The notes under the pieces are model-generated. The model had not been told where the DNA came from. It saw only the letters and a program-made list of their open reading frames with translations, and searched no databases. A program made the position numbers and the translations under genes. Positions 34,706 to 48,009 of a DNA stretch of 64,000 nt are shown here, in pieces; position 1 is the stretch's first letter; every line of letters begins with the position of its first letter. The stretch is from assembly GCA_018894105.1 (NCBI GenBank), contig CM032121.1, forward strand, positions 33,522,230-33,586,229, written 5' to 3'. Origin of the DNA: Jacaranda mimosifolia (Eukaryota > Streptophyta > Magnoliopsida > Lamiales > Bignoniaceae).

Positions 34706-37101
34706 CTTACTAAAAGAGTAAATGTAATACTAATAGGCTATCCTTTTCTATTCATACACATGCATGTGCTCTTGCAAACAAGTGGGTTTTGTCTGCGTTT
34801 TGATGACATTGATACCTTAGAATTTTGCTACTCAAGGAAAAGAGCCAATTTGCTCCGCTGTCTGAAAAATCAGGTCGCGTTCTAATTATACTTTAACTCA
34901 AACAAGTAGTGAGCACCGTATTCATCTTATCATTTAACAATTATGAAGATACAATAATTTTATTAGATGTAGATTTGTACTAAAAGTGGACAATATAGTC
35001 GAAAGAAAAATTAGACTATGCTGTCAACATGATTAAATTGATTGATTAGAATTGAAAGAAATCTGAACAAACGTAAGAATTTTTGTTTTTGTTGATCTTG
35101 AAAGTCCAAATGAATTGGACAATGAGGATATCTTACATTTACTTGTACAGAGAAACAAAAGAAATAGAGATAAATTCGTATTAATTTCTGAAATGTCTAA
35201 ATAGTTTTTAATGTCCCCACTATTCATGAATTAATCATCTATTTCCAAAAGAAGTCGAAGAATTTATTGAAATTTCTATAAGATTAGTTCATGATTTGTT
35301 TCTCTCTGATAGATGGTCGGAGTGCGAAAGATAAAACATTTCTTATCAAAAATATGTCTTGTATGGTAGGGCATAATCTTAAAGTGATTTTCGTATTTTA
35401 CTGGGTTGATTCTAAAATGATTTTTTTTTTTTTTTTTGTGAATTTGAATAATTATTATGATCTTATGAACCTTGTGTGAGTTCATTAATATTGTATATCA
35501 CTATTGGAATCTACATTCTCTATAGTTTTTTTTCTTTTTTTCAATGATTACATAGCAAGAATCATAATATATAACAAGAAAATATGACGCAATTATACAA
35601 ATTAACCTCATGATAAATCACTCTGTATTGAATTGGATGTGTTATATTCAATTTATTGATAGTCATTAAGTTATAGTGGTGGATAACTCTACTCCTCTTT
35701 GATCCGATAATAAAAACCGTATGAATTATTACTATATTCGACATCCAAAATATGACATTGCTTACTAAAATAAACTAAGAATTCCATTAACTGCCCAATA
35801 TGTTAATTTGGGGATTGTCCAAACATAGTGAGATTATATTTTGAAATTTGAAAAGGATTCGTGCGATATTAAATATATGTATACCTACTACTACTAGTTT
35901 GTCAGTGAATTAAATAATGCAATGAATGTAGATGCAAGAAAGCGTACAAAGGGTAGGTATGTTGTCATTAATTGCAAGAATTAAGAAGTGGAGCATCTGC
36001 AATCTGCATGTCCAATTGCCCATGTCTGGGCTTTTATATTTCATAGCTGTGACAATTTCTTTGTCTAAAATTCAAAAATACCAAACAATTCCCACCATTA
36101 CTTCAAAGATATATCTTAATGTCGTTCATAGGGTTTACGTGACCAACCAAATTTTAAGATGCATATTTTGTGTTTTTCACCAATAAGCCACGGTTTAAGT
36201 AACGAATAAGTCCGTGTTAATTTATTTTTTTTTTGTATTTGAAAAATAAATTAAATATTTCGTGTGAAATATATTTTTTAAAAAACCAATTATGAATAAG
36301 AAAAATTAATCATTTCAAATTATTGTATTAATAAAAATTATAAATTTATATCCTACTAATTAGAAATATATGTTTTACTCGCTATAAAAATGAGATGTTG
36401 AACTATTAAATTTACGTTAGAAGATATTTATAGTAAAAATTATTTTCTTAAAAATAAAAACAAACATCTTATTTTGTTCTTCAAAGATGTTCCAACTACA
36501 CTAATAAAAAAATATTCTTTCAAATTTATTATCCCAAAACACTCAAACAAAAATCAAATACAGCCTTGGTTTTGGAATTGAATTTTACATTGAGAGAGAG
36601 AGAGTAATTTATCCACTTAAATAATGACATTCAATTCATTACGAGCTTTTCTTAATTGTTCATGATTGATTCTTGAATAATTGTTTAATACTTCTTTTAA
36701 GAGATTCATTAAAGTATATGTTCCTCAAACCATTTATGGGCTTTATGTGCAATTAAGTGATTTAATTAGAAAAAAAGTTGTGACCAAGAGGTGGATGTCA
36801 TTATAGTCTTATAATCTCAAATTATTTGTCCTATTAATTCTTAATTGTTATCGTATTGGATTAAGACAATGATCATTTGATAAAGCGATTAAGAAATTAA
36901 TCAGACTGTAATGATGATGCAACATGCAGGCAGCAGGCTCCGACATGGGGAAATTATCCCACGTTTCAACGTCGCAAAATCTTGCTAATGAAAAAACAGA
37001 GCTGGGTGTCTTCATTTTACTTTATTTTATTATATTCTATCTTTTTTCTTGAGAGAATGATAACAAAATTTTAAGACCTTAAAAAACTGAGACTTCATTA
37101 C
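34706..37101. other. AT-rich intergenic region
   Basis: No gene recognised. A (GA)n microsatellite is at 36594-36604. Confidence 0.45.
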
Positions 37102-37400
37102 CACTATATTTGGTTGAAGGAATTTCACAAAGAAAGGAAAATGTTAGAGAAAAAAAATATAAAATTTTAAATTTATTTGGTTGTTAGAGAAAATAATAAA
37201 AAAAAAATCAATGAAGAGATGTATGTGGTAGAGAATGAGAGAGATATCAATAGACTTTTTCCTCATTTTTCTCAAATACATTATATTTTTTTTAAGTTTT
37301 TTCTTTTTTCAGTATTTTTCTTATCAATCAAACAATAAAATATATTTTTCTTAACATTTTTTTTTCTTTTCTCCACTAAAATTCTTGATCAAACATAGTG
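37102..37400. mobile_element. MITE with CACTA-type ends
   Basis: Left end CACTATATTTGGTTGAAGGA and right end read in reverse CACTATGTTTGATCAAGAAT form inverted repeats. Flanking trinucleotides are TAC and TAA. The 299 bp interior is AT-rich and non-coding. The CACTA start with a 3 bp site duplication would fit the CACTA superfamily, but the duplication is imperfect. Confidence 0.55.
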
Positions 37401-39162
37401 TAAATGTTCTAATCAAATGGAAATCTATAGTAATTTAATTGCATAAATTTTTATTTGTCTCGATTCATTAATTATTAGGGGGCGGCTTCATTTGAAAATT
37501 TCTTTAAAAAAGAATAAATTTCAATCATGTTTTTGGAAATAGATTCCACGATAATAACTGCTTAACTTTTGCGAGTGTTTCCGGTTCAACTTTGAAAATT
37601 TCTAAAAACAAAACAAAAAAAAGAACTGGTGAAAAGCCCACATCAATGATCAACTAAATAAACCCCTTAGCCGAAGTAGTCATAATGTTATTTTTAGCAC
37701 TTATCAATATACACACATAACATTTTATTTAAGATTTTTTATTATAATTAAAATTTCATCTTCTACTTTGTATCATAAATAGTATCAGGTATACATATAT
37801 TTTTATTTTTTTTAAACTTCACATCGTTATTGATCTCGAATACTTATATATATCCACACGATAAAATACATAATAAAAGAGAACCCAATAATCATCCGAT
37901 ATTAATTTTAAATTTTTGAAGACTTAGTGAGAGTACTGGGTAATTAATCAACTCTATAGTCTATTACATACCTACGAAGACTACATCCATCAAATATTGT
38001 GATTTCATCATGTCTAAGATATTATCCTATCGGTACGCATTAATTTGAATTTTGTCTTGAAATTTTTTTCTTAAATGGAGGGTGAGAAAGATCGTATATT
38101 TAAGTCTTAACCCTTCAATTCTTTAATGCAAGACAAAATTAAATATTATTATACCCAAAATTAATTTAAGAAGTATGAAAAGATGTACATAATCGTTGTT
38201 CATTTGTACTGCACCAATAATGATTATCAAATCTATTGTCAAATACGAAGGTTAAACATTGAAATATTTTATATTAACACATATTTATGAAAATTTTATT
38301 TTAAAAAAAAACTAAAAAATATGAAAAAAAATATAATTTAAATCTCGTATGCCTTAATTTCTCAATATGAAATAAAAATTAATATCATGCTAACCAATAA
38401 CCAAATCAAAGTATGACAAACTCCAAAGCAATAATGAAAAATACCATTGGTCAATTAGGTCAGCCATGAATCATGATTGATGAAGATGGCAACTCAAAAA
38501 TTAATCAGCAAAGGTCATTTTGGGGGCCTAGCAAAAGCGAAAAAAGAAAAACAAACAACAGTTGGCAAACAATGCAATTTTGGGGATGCTTGCTTTGCAG
38601 ATAAATTATCATCATCACCACAATCATAATTACCCAAAAGGCCAAAAAGAAGGGAAAAAAATATATATGTGCTTCTTACTATGGGGCACAAATTCAAAGC
38701 CACTCTTCCTTCTGAAACCCAACCCACTCTTCTTTTTTGTTCTTCTTCTTCACCCACCCCCATTAACTCTAAGAAAAAGAGGAGAGAAGATTCTGATCTG
38801 ATTCAATAAAAGGGGAAAAAGGATAAAAGTAAAAGATTACAATCTCAATAACCCATCATCGTCCAACTTTGCCTTTATCGATTTCTGCTCAAAGGCCCAT
38901 TTGTCCGTTCTCAGTTTCTTTCTTCCTCCATTTTTTTCCCAATCAATCTTTGCTACTTACTCCCCCTTCAAACCCCTCCTTTTAGACTTGTGCTTGATTT
39001 TCCACAAACATAATCATTCCATAAACTCAGAACTCAGAAAGTTAGGCTCATTTTTAGTCTGCCGTTTCATACGTGAAGTCAAATCCCTTTTACAGCTTCA
39101 TGAACCTCGATTAAATAGTCTCATCCTTTTGTTTCTGGTTGAGCTTCTCTGGTGAAGGAAAA
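37401..39162. other. Spacer and upstream region of the NPH3-like gene
   Basis: AT-rich until about 38480; 38690-39160 becomes C/T-rich, as in many plant 5' UTRs, ahead of the start codon at 39163. No clear TATA box was chosen. No other gene is visible. Confidence 0.45.
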
Positions 39163-41492
39163 ATGGCCGCAGAGAAACCCAGTTCCAAAGGGCAAGCATG
39201 GTGAGCTCAAAACCCACGCATCTGGATCTCATTTTTCTTGTTTTGTCTTCCACTTGTTTGATTATATTTTTGCACATTTGTTTCAGGTTTTGCACAACTG
39301 GGTTACCTAGTGATGTTATAATCGAAGTTGATGACATGACTTTCCATCTTCATAAGGTCTGGCTTTTTGTCCTCAGAACCAGTTGAATATTGAGTCCGCA
39401 GTATTATTCTTATTTCTTTCCCTCATAGGGTTCTGTTTTCTTTTCTTCTGAATGGATTTTCGATTTTCAGTTCCCTCTGATGTCAAAAAGTAGAAAGCTT
39501 CACGAGCTGATAACAGAACAGGAGAAGAGCCCAGCAACAAGAAGAACCACTAGAATCCAAACGCCTTCTGAACCCAGCCAGCAATTTGACAACGACAGTG
39601 AAGAAGAGAGAGAAGAAATCCAAGAAGAACAAGAGAAAGAAGAGAACGAGGAACAGTGTCAAATCACTCTCCCAGATTTTCCGGGCGGGTCCGAATCCTT
39701 TGAGACCGCTGCGAAATTCTGTTACGGTGTAAAAATCGATGTCTCAGCCACCAACGTCGCCCCCCTCCGCTGTGCCGGAGAATACTTGGAAATGACAGAA
39801 GAGTACTCAGAAGATAACCTCATTTCCAAGACCGAAAGGTTTATGTCACAGTCAGTCCTCAAAAATATCAAACACTCCATCAAAACTCTAACCTCATGTG
39901 AAGGACTATTGCCCATGGCGGAAAACTTGGGGATTGTTCAGAGATGCATTGAGGCCATTGCTACCAAAGCCGCCTCCTCAGATCCGTCGCTGTTTGGCTG
40001 GCCAGTGAATGACGGAGCTTCCAACTACAAAGGTGGGAGTGAAGTTAACCCGCGGAGGAAATTGAGTAATGTGACGAGAGGAGTTGCCGCTGTGGATTCC
40101 TGGTTAGATGAGCTCGGGTTTTTGAGTTTGCCATTTTTCAAACGGCTGATTTTCGCCATGAAAGCTTTGAATCTGAGCGGAGAGATTTTAGAGAGCTGTC
40201 TGATTCACTACGCCAAGAAATACATTCCCGGAATTTCGCGTACAACTCGAAAGCCGCCGTCATCTTCTGCCAATGTGCCGACGGAAAACGAGCAGAGGGA
40301 GCTTCTGGAGACGATTATTTCTAATCTCCCGAAAGAAAAGACCTCGCGATCAGCTTCAAATGCCACGCGGTTTTTGTTTGGATTATTGCGAACAGCATAT
40401 ATTTTGAATGCTTCTGAGGCTTGCAGGTTAACATTGGAGAAGAAAATTGGATCGCAACTAGAGCAGGCGACTTTAGACGATCTGCTGATTCCGAGCTACT
40501 CGTATTTGAACGAAACGTTGTACGATGTGGATTGCGTGGAAAGAATTTTGGGGTATTTTCTTGAAGCAATGGAAGAGAGATCTGCAGCTAGAATTGAAGG
40601 CGAAGATGAGAATACGAGCGTCAGATCCACGACCTTAATGCTGGTTGGGAAATTGATCGATGGCTACTTGTCGGAAATTGCTTCCGATGCTAATTTGAAG
40701 CCGGAAAAATTTTACGACCTCGCTGTCTCCCTGCCGGACCACGCCAGACTTTTTGACGATGGACTTTATCGAGCCGTCGATGTTTATCTTAAGGTAAACA
40801 AAAAATTACCGATTAAATATGAATGCAATTATGCACGATTGCATATTCAAGTTGATTCAATTGATAAAAACGTGTACAACAAGATTTTCCGGTGATTCAA
40901 CTTTAACATATGCATATTTGCGTAGGCGCATCCGTGGATTTCAGAGGCGGAAAGAGAGAAGATTTGCGGAGTTTTGGATTGCCAGAAGCTGACACTGGAG
41001 GCGTGCACTCACGCTGCACAGAACGAGCGGCTGCCGCTTAGGGCGGTGGTCCAGGTGCTGTTTTTCGAGCAGCTTCAGCTCCGCCACGCCATTGCCGGAA
41101 CTCTCCTCGCCGCAGATGCGGGGACCGGAGAGGATGCTGGACGGCTGTCCAGTCATGGCGGAGGGGAGGAAGAAGATGAGGAAAACGAGATGGCGAGGGC
41201 AGTGGCGGTGGTGGCGCGTCCACAGGAGGGAAGCAGCACGTGGAGAGCGGCGGTGAGGGAGAATCAGGTGCTGCGACTGGACATGGATAGCATGCGAACT
41301 CGGGTGCACGAGCTAGAGAGGGAGTGCACCAGCATGAAGAAGGCAATAGAGAAGATAGACCCCCGTGGACACGTGGAGAAAGGAGGATGGCGGGCAAAGT
41401 TTGGGTGCAAATTCAAGACCCAAGTGTGCGATTCACATGAGCCGAGCGTCGTGGACACAAGAAAAGCCCGCAACCACCGCCGTGAACAATAA
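39163..41492 (+). CDS. NPH3/RPT2-like BTB/POZ protein (At5g66560-like)
   Basis: Four exons with GT-AG junctions: 39163-39200, 39287-39356, 39471-40793 and 40926-41492, giving 665 residues. Residues 20-120 are the BTB/POZ fold ([24 protein letters not shown], later [11 protein letters not shown]), split by an unusual acidic low-complexity insert at about 55-97. Residues 205-530 are the NPH3 domain ([18 protein letters not shown] to [30 protein letters not shown] end). Residues 583-615 form a coiled coil ([20 protein letters not shown]). The C-terminus has the family's [15 protein letters not shown]. Members act at the plasma membrane as substrate adaptors for CUL3 ubiquitin ligases and in phototropin-type signalling. 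The residue pattern closely follows what I recall of Arabidopsis At5g66560, so it is probably its orthologue; that protein has no well-known function. Confidence 0.93.
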
Positions 41493-43357
41493 TGTCCCAA
41501 TAAATTTAAATTCTTCTTCCAAAATTCTTTCCCCCTTCGATTACTTTTAATTCTCCCCATTTCCTTTTTTGTGTGAATACAAGTAATTAATTTATGATTT
41601 CCTTCTTTTTGCTTCGTATCGAAATTGGGTGTTGTATTAATTGATTGTTTAAGATTAATGCAAAGTGACGTATATATGTACAAGAAAAAGCCTAGAAAGG
41701 GGTCTTTATTCCGGCCTGTAAGAATGAGTATGATGAATGATTTTGGCAGCTAGTAGAAAACAGAAGAAGTGGTCACTGCTTTTAAGACGTTTTTCCAGTT
41801 CAAAAGGCAAAACAGCATATAGTGGGAGGGTGCCTTGGCAGATTTCTTTTTTTGTGTACTTACAATTTGCATGGCTGTTGTCATGTTCTTTTCCCACCAC
41901 AATATCAGCATCTTTTTGGTTTAAATGCCTACCATTCTTGTCGACTCTAAAATGTAGTAAAAAATAGACTTATTGCACCAAATACTCGTCTTTAAAATTC
42001 TAATTGTGCTTTGGTTTTGGGGTCATCCCACTTGTCTATCTAGGTGGATCTATTTGAAGGCGGTATTCCGCCCGCCCTCGTTCGGGTCAAATATGAGACC
42101 TAAATTTGAAATCACAAATGATTAGTTTGAAGGAGGTTTTGAAATAATAACTTTGTGATACTTAAATCAATTTGGATCAAGAGATTAGAGATAAGTACAA
42201 TAAGCACAACACATGCATGCCTTAACAATAAATGAATAGAATATTTATAATGGGGCGATGATGTGACTCAATTATATTAGTCATAAGTATCTTATTATAA
42301 TGGTGCCACATTTACTTAATTACAATTCAAATGACGGTTCACAATTGAGTTTGAGTTGGATTGTATCTAATCCATTAAAAAAAAATGCAAATAAAAAGTG
42401 TAAAGAAATTATGTTGAAGTAAGGTTGGATCAACGTCAAAGAGCTAATCATGTAAATTAATTGGATAACTACATGACATAAGTTAGGATAAAATGGATTT
42501 ATTTTCATGTACTCAAATAGACTACCCAACCCATTAGATCAAAAGGACAAATTGTAACAGAGGCAACTGGATTTTAAGAATGTTGGATCGCTCAAATGAT
42601 GTCACATGATAAAAGTTAATCAATCTTTCGTCCCTATATTTAAATATCCCCATATTTGATATTTAGAGGTATGCTACTTTCGTTATTTCTAGTATTTTTG
42701 ATATATTACCCTCATTCACGAACCTTAGTCTAGTTTGAGCGCCAAGAAGTTTTTGTCACACTCACCTGTTGACTCGAGCACTTGTTTTGGATTTCAATAT
42801 TAGACTTCAATTCATACTCGAAGACGTCCAATCCTAGATTAAAAGTAAAACTTTTCGTAATCACATCACTGAATGTTTTGAAGTATCATGAGCCGGGTTT
42901 TGGTCTAATATTTAGTTTCACATAATTTTAGTTACATATATTCGTTGTATTTTAGATTTGACAATTGGTGTGTATTGGTATGTGTATCATGCCCTACGAG
43001 AGTCGGTGTGTGTCGTAATATTGCAATGCAGACAAAATATAGATGATGATAGGAAACACAAATAGTATGTTAGCACTTGCCCCCCTAACTCTGGCAAAAG
43101 TACAGCATGACTAGAAAGAAAAAGTTTCTTGTGTTTGGTCAGATTTATTTGGATGAAGTAACCGAGGAACGAGTGGACATATTCAACTTGTGCTATAAAA
43201 ACACACGGCCCACGCAAATATGCACACTGAGTAGATTGTGCCTTGCGATTTATATTCTTTTCACATTGGGGAACCATTTTGGATAGCGTTAATAATTTTG
43301 GATCAATTAAGTTAGCTACATTTTAAAATAGTTAAAAAAAAAATTTTCTTTGTTATA
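41493..43357. other. 3' UTR of NPH3-like gene and spacer
   Basis: No gene supported. A short GC inverted motif (GGCGGTATTCCGCC) occurs near 42060. Confidence 0.45.
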
Positions 43358-43362
43358 ATTAC

Positions 43363-44194
43363 TGATATGGGAAAGTAAAACGAGCCCAACAAGTCCAATA
43401 GAACCAACCCAAATTCAAGAATACACTGGGCTAGTCGATCAATAAAGGCTATCAATCTTCCTTCAATCGACCATGCTATGGCCAAAAGGCCCGCTTCCAA
43501 AGAGACGTCTTGACCCGAAGAAGTTATGCATTGGACCAGAGTGTGGCGGAAAGACCCACAGCCGGGAAAACATCTAGACCAGAATAGGTCGACCTGAAGA
43601 AGTCATGCATTCGACCAGAGTGTGGTTGAGAGACCCGTGGCTGGGGAGACATCTCGACCAGAATAGGTCGACCTACAAGACATGAAGGTTTCTCTCGCCA
43701 CTGGTCGTTGTCGCATTAAATGCACTCAACTACCACTCTGTCACATTAAATACACTGACAAGCAGCTTGCTTCCCCCATTAAATGTGGAGATCTCCACCA
43801 AAAGGATAGGGGGTGCGCCACTTGGAAGGAGGATTCCAGACAAGGAAAAGACCTAAAAACCCTTATGCAAAGATAAAGGTCCTCTCTAGAAAAGCAAGGG
43901 TACCATGGATATTTTGATCTCCCACTCGGGACTATAAATACCCTATTGCAATCAAGCTATGAGATACGCTCTCTATAACTTTGGCCCTCGCTTTACCGCT
44001 ATAAATTTCAGTTGATTATACTGACTTGAATATCAGAGTGCCTTAGACGAGGGCCTCCTTGGCTAGCCTTACGTGTGTTGCTTGATTGCAGGACTCAACT
44101 CGCTCTCATCACCACATTAATTTCCAACCAACTTCTTGGTCGACTAAAGTAGGTTTGGACCAAATTCTCCAACTCTCAGACCTTAGCATCATCA
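43363..44194 (+). repeat. 5' LTR of the non-autonomous element
   Basis: 832 bp. A TATA box TATAAATA is at 43933-43940 (47014 in the 3' LTR). An internal tandem duplication of a 79 bp unit (43511-43589 and 43590-43668, containing GAAGAAGTYATGCATTSGACC) is present in both LTRs. Confidence 0.9.
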
Positions 44195-44235
44195 TTTAGC
44201 ATTGTCTGTGGGAAATCAAGTCCGTAACTTGAGAA

Positions 44236-44490
44236 ATGGTAAACACGAGGCGAGCCGTTTCTAAAAGAGATGAGACTAGAAGGTCTCTGACTCCTCTCCC
44301 TCATCCCCAATAAGAGCAGGATGTGGCTGGACCAAGCTCATAACCAGAGCATGTGGTAACTTTGATAATGCCGCAGCTTATGCAGATAATAAGTGATCAA
44401 ATATCTGCCCAACTTTCAGCTCAGTGATTGGTAGTGTTGCAGAAGCACAACAATCAAAAAGTTGACCCCATTACTAAAGAATGATTAAGT
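44236..44490 (+). pseudogene. gag N-terminal relic
   Basis: ATG at 44236 opens a basic start (MVNTRRAVSKRDETRRSLTP) like that of plant gypsy gag proteins. It meets a TAA after about 25 codons and fades into the tandem array. No zinc knuckle follows. Confidence 0.55.
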
Positions 44491-45345
44491 CGACGCCATA
44501 GTCGCATGATGAGTCGACTTGATCAAATTGATTTTGAATCAGTTATTAAGAGATGATAAAATCGACACCCCTAGTCGCATGATCAAATTGATTTTGAATC
44601 GGTTATTAAGAAATGATCAACTCGACCCCATAGTCGCATGATTAAATTGATTTTGAATCAGTTATTAAGGAATGATCAAGTAGACCTCGTTACTACAGAA
44701 TGATCAAATCGACCCCATAGTCGCATGATCAAGTTGATTCTAAATCAGTTATTAAAGAATGATCAAATCGATGCCATAGTCGCATGATCAAATTGGTTTT
44801 GAATCAGTTATTAAGGAATAATCAAGTCGATCCCGTTACTAAATAATGATCAAATCGACCCCATAGTCGTATGATCAAATTAGTTTTGAATTAGTTATTA
44901 AAGAATGATCAAGTCGACTCTATAGTTGTATGATCAAATTGCTTTTAAATCATTTATTAAGGGATGATCAAGTTGATCCCATTACTAAAGAATGATCAAG
45001 TCGATCCCATAGTTGCATGATCAAATTGGTTTTGAATCAGTTATTAAGAAATGATCAAGTGGACCTCGTTACTAAAGAATGATCAAGTCGACCCCGTAGT
45101 TGCATGATCAAATTGGTTTTGAACCAGTTATTAAGAAATGATCAAGTGGACCTCGTTACTAAAGAATGATCAAGTGGACCCCGTAGTCGTATGATCAAAT
45201 TGGTTTTGAATCAATTATTAAAGAATGATTGAGTTGACCCAATAGTCGCATTATTAAATCAATTTCAGATCAATTGTTAAAGATTGGTTAAGTCGACCAT
45301 GCAATTAATCAATTATTGAATTAATCTCGAATGAACTATTAAGGA
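44455..45345 (+). repeat. Satellite-like tandem array inside the LTR element
   Basis: About a dozen degenerate units of roughly 59-60 bp. The core reads GATCAAATTGNTTTTGAATC, then AGTTATTAARGAATGATCAA, then GTCGACCCCATAGTCGCAT. Some units carry an extra piece of about 28 bp (GAATGATCAAGTCGACCCCG-TTACTAAA), giving a longer compound period. Confidence 0.88.
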
Positions 45346-46436
45346 ATGATGTACACAAGACAAATTGGCAAAAATAAACAAAATCAACCAAAACAAAAAC
45401 CCTCGGGGGACATCCCAGTAATGGAGCCCGAGGAGGGACAGAAAACTCGACTAAAACTAAAGCCTTCGAGGGACGTCCCAGTAACAAAACCCGATAAGGG
45501 ATGGGAAAACATGAAAAGGAACAGAGAAGAAACTAGGGTCGATTCATCACCCGACTAGCGAACAAAAGTTAAACATTTTTTCAGAATTCGCAGGAATGCA
45601 AAAAAGTTTCAGTGGATAGAATAATGTGATTAGGCCCTGGTCAACTTAAAACAATACCTATCCACCCCCCAATGCTCGCTAAGCTTACAGTCAAAGAGGT
45701 CCTGTCCTTTACTTAGAAATTTTGACAGCAGCGGTTAGTTTAGTCCTTAGGTCGGCCATAGAACACAATGAACCTGAAGAAATTCTATGTGAGAAAAGAG
45801 ATTCCTTAATCTTGAATCGACTATTTCTAGACACATGGATCTAGCCTTCTCGAAAAACATGCACTTGTAACTTGGTTTCAAACCAGTAAAATTGACCTTA
45901 TACTTGGTCGACCTCTTACTTCATGACTGGGCTTTCTTTATAAATAAGAAACCAAGCGACCTATAGTAATGATAAATTTATTTAATGTCGACCTCGTAGT
46001 TGACTATTAATTTGGTTTCAAACCAATCAACAAAAAAGCGCGTATTAACCTCATAATATTACGACAATTTGGTTTTAAGACAAACAGACAAAAATTTTTG
46101 ACGACCTCAAAAGCTCGGCCAGATATCATAGTCAAAAAGAGGAAGAACACGGAATTTGCGATTCTTGGCTGAAACTGGGCACATGTGAGTGTTTGAAACA
46201 AAATTCGTCCCGACCTCTCACTAAAGCAGTAAATGCAGTAAATGAGAACCCAAGCGAGCCATTTATAGGGTTCACTGGTCTCTATATTTAACTGCCCGAG
46301 GTAACTACTAACATTTATTGCCATCAAAACCCTAGTCAAAATTCAAAATTTAAGGTCAACAAAATGAAGAAAATTAGCTACTCCCCACTTATTCTCATTG
46401 CGAACTCAATTAGGACTCAGGGAACGGGGGGACTCC
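45346..46436. other. Non-coding remainder of the LTR element
   Basis: Contains a short imperfect repeat with GAGGGACGTCCCAGTAA near 45395 and 45460, and several TTGGTTTCAAACCARTCA-like blocks at 45870-46080 that look like more diverged array units. It ends with the polypurine tract at about 46420-46432. Confidence 0.55.
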
Positions 46437-47275
46437 TAATATGGGGAAGTACAACGAGTTCAACAGGCCTAATACAATAAGCCCAAACCTAAGAATACAC
46501 TGGGCTAGTCGACCAATAAAGGCTATCAGTCTTCCTTCAATTGACTAGGCTATGGTCAAAAGGCCAACTGCCACAGAGTTGTCTCGACTTGAAGAAGTCA
46601 TGCATTCAACCAAAGTGTGGCGAGAGACCCATAGCCAAGGAGACATCTCAACCAGAATAGGTCGACCCGAAGAAGTCATGCATTCGACCAAAGTGTGGCG
46701 AAAGACCCATAGTCAAGGAGACACATCAGCCAGAATAGGTCAACCTACGAGACAGGAAGGTTTCTCTCTCCATTGATCGTTGTCGCATTAAATGCACTCA
46801 ACCACCACTCTGCCACATTAAATACACTTATAGGTGGCTTGCCTCCCCATTAAATGCGAAGATCTCCACCATATCCCAAAAGGATAGGGGTAGGGGCGCT
46901 ACCTAGAAGGAGGATTCCAGACAAGAAAAAGACCTAAAAATCCTCATGCAAGGACAAAGGTCCTCCTTGCAATAGCAAGGGTACCATGGATATTTTGATC
47001 TCCCACTTGCGACTATAAATATCCCATTGCAACCATGCCATGAGGTATGTTCACTATAACTTTGGCCCTTGCTTTGCTGCTCTAAATTCTGGTCGGTTAT
47101 ACTAACTTGAGCGTCGAAATGCCTTAGTCAAGGGCCTCCTTGGCTAGCCTCACGTGTGTTGCTTGGTTGCAAAACTCGACCAACTCTCATCACCATAATC
47201 ATTTCCAACCAACTTCCTAGTCGACTAAAGTGGACCTAGACCCAATTCTCTAGCTCTCAGACCTTAGCATTATCA
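46437..47275 (+). repeat. 3' LTR of the non-autonomous element
   Basis: 839 bp, matching 43363-44194 with scattered substitutions, including TG-to-TA at its first dinucleotide. Followed by the ATTAC duplication. Confidence 0.9.
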
Positions 47276-47280
47276 ATTAC

Positions 47281-48006
47281 AAAAAAAATATTTAATTTTA
47301 TCCTATTTAGTATACTTCCTCGATCATTAAAATTTTGGAGGAAAGTAATAAAGAACTTTAATAAACTTCATATTGCTCTTGTGGAGGTTACTTGGTCAAG
47401 TGGAAAATTCATATTTTGCTCTTGGCAACTCGTCTCTGGGCCAAATGTTTTTATATTTTGTCGACTAAAATATTTTTAAGAATATTTGAAATTTAGAAGA
47501 AATGCAACTATAGTAATTAGATATATATATATATATATATATAGAAAACATAATGAAGTATTATTCCGAAAATATAAGTGTTGGATGGCAAAAAAAAAAC
47601 CATTTGAGGTTAAAAACTTAGGTGTTGATGATGTTTATCTGTGGCTATTCCAAGGATATGGTTAATTATTCTCCATTGTCAAAGAAAAAGCTTGTCCAAA
47701 TTTTTTTTCTAGTACTAGAGGATTAAAATATTGTTAAACATTAAAAGATAATTGAACTTGGTTTTATATATAAAAATATTTTTAAAAAAAATTCTCTTTA
47801 TTGTGCTTCTAAGAAATAATTGGTCTTGATTTTAGATATAAAATATTTTTAAGAATTCTCTTCAATTTTCCCCTCTCATTTTTTAAATTTTTCTTCTTTT
47901 TTTTCAATTAATATTTTCATTTTATTCATGGTGAAAATGTATTCGAATTCAGGAAATATATCATGTAAATATGCTAGGGAACAATGGGGCCAATCCCTCT
48001 TCATGA
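47281..48006. other. AT-rich intergenic region
   Basis: A (TA)n microsatellite at 47520-47541; no gene. Confidence 0.5.
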
Positions 48007-48009
48007 CTA

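Larger units (their letters stand above)
43363..47275 (+). mobile_element. Non-autonomous LTR retrotransposon, gypsy-like
   Basis: Direct repeats at 43363-44194 (starts TGATATGGG) and 46437-47275 (starts TAATATGGG) both end in CTTAGCATnATCA. A perfect 5 bp target duplication ATTAC lies at 43358-43362 and 47276-47280. After the 5' LTR, TTTAGCATTGTCTGTGGGAA resembles a decayed TTTGGCGCCGTCTGTGGGAA priming region of plant gypsy elements (G-to-A and C-to-T changes). A purine tract GGGAACGGGGGGA is just before the 3' LTR. The interior (2.24 kb) has only a short gag-like start and a tandem array; no protease, RT or integrase. It must have been moved by a related element in trans. Confidence 0.9.

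Noticed and set aside
41038..41683. Long open frames on the minus strand
   Set aside because: They are antisense to the GC-rich last exon of the NPH3-like gene.
44455..45345. CRISPR-like array
   Set aside because: Units are contiguous degenerate tandem repeats without unique spacers and lie in a plant retrotransposon.
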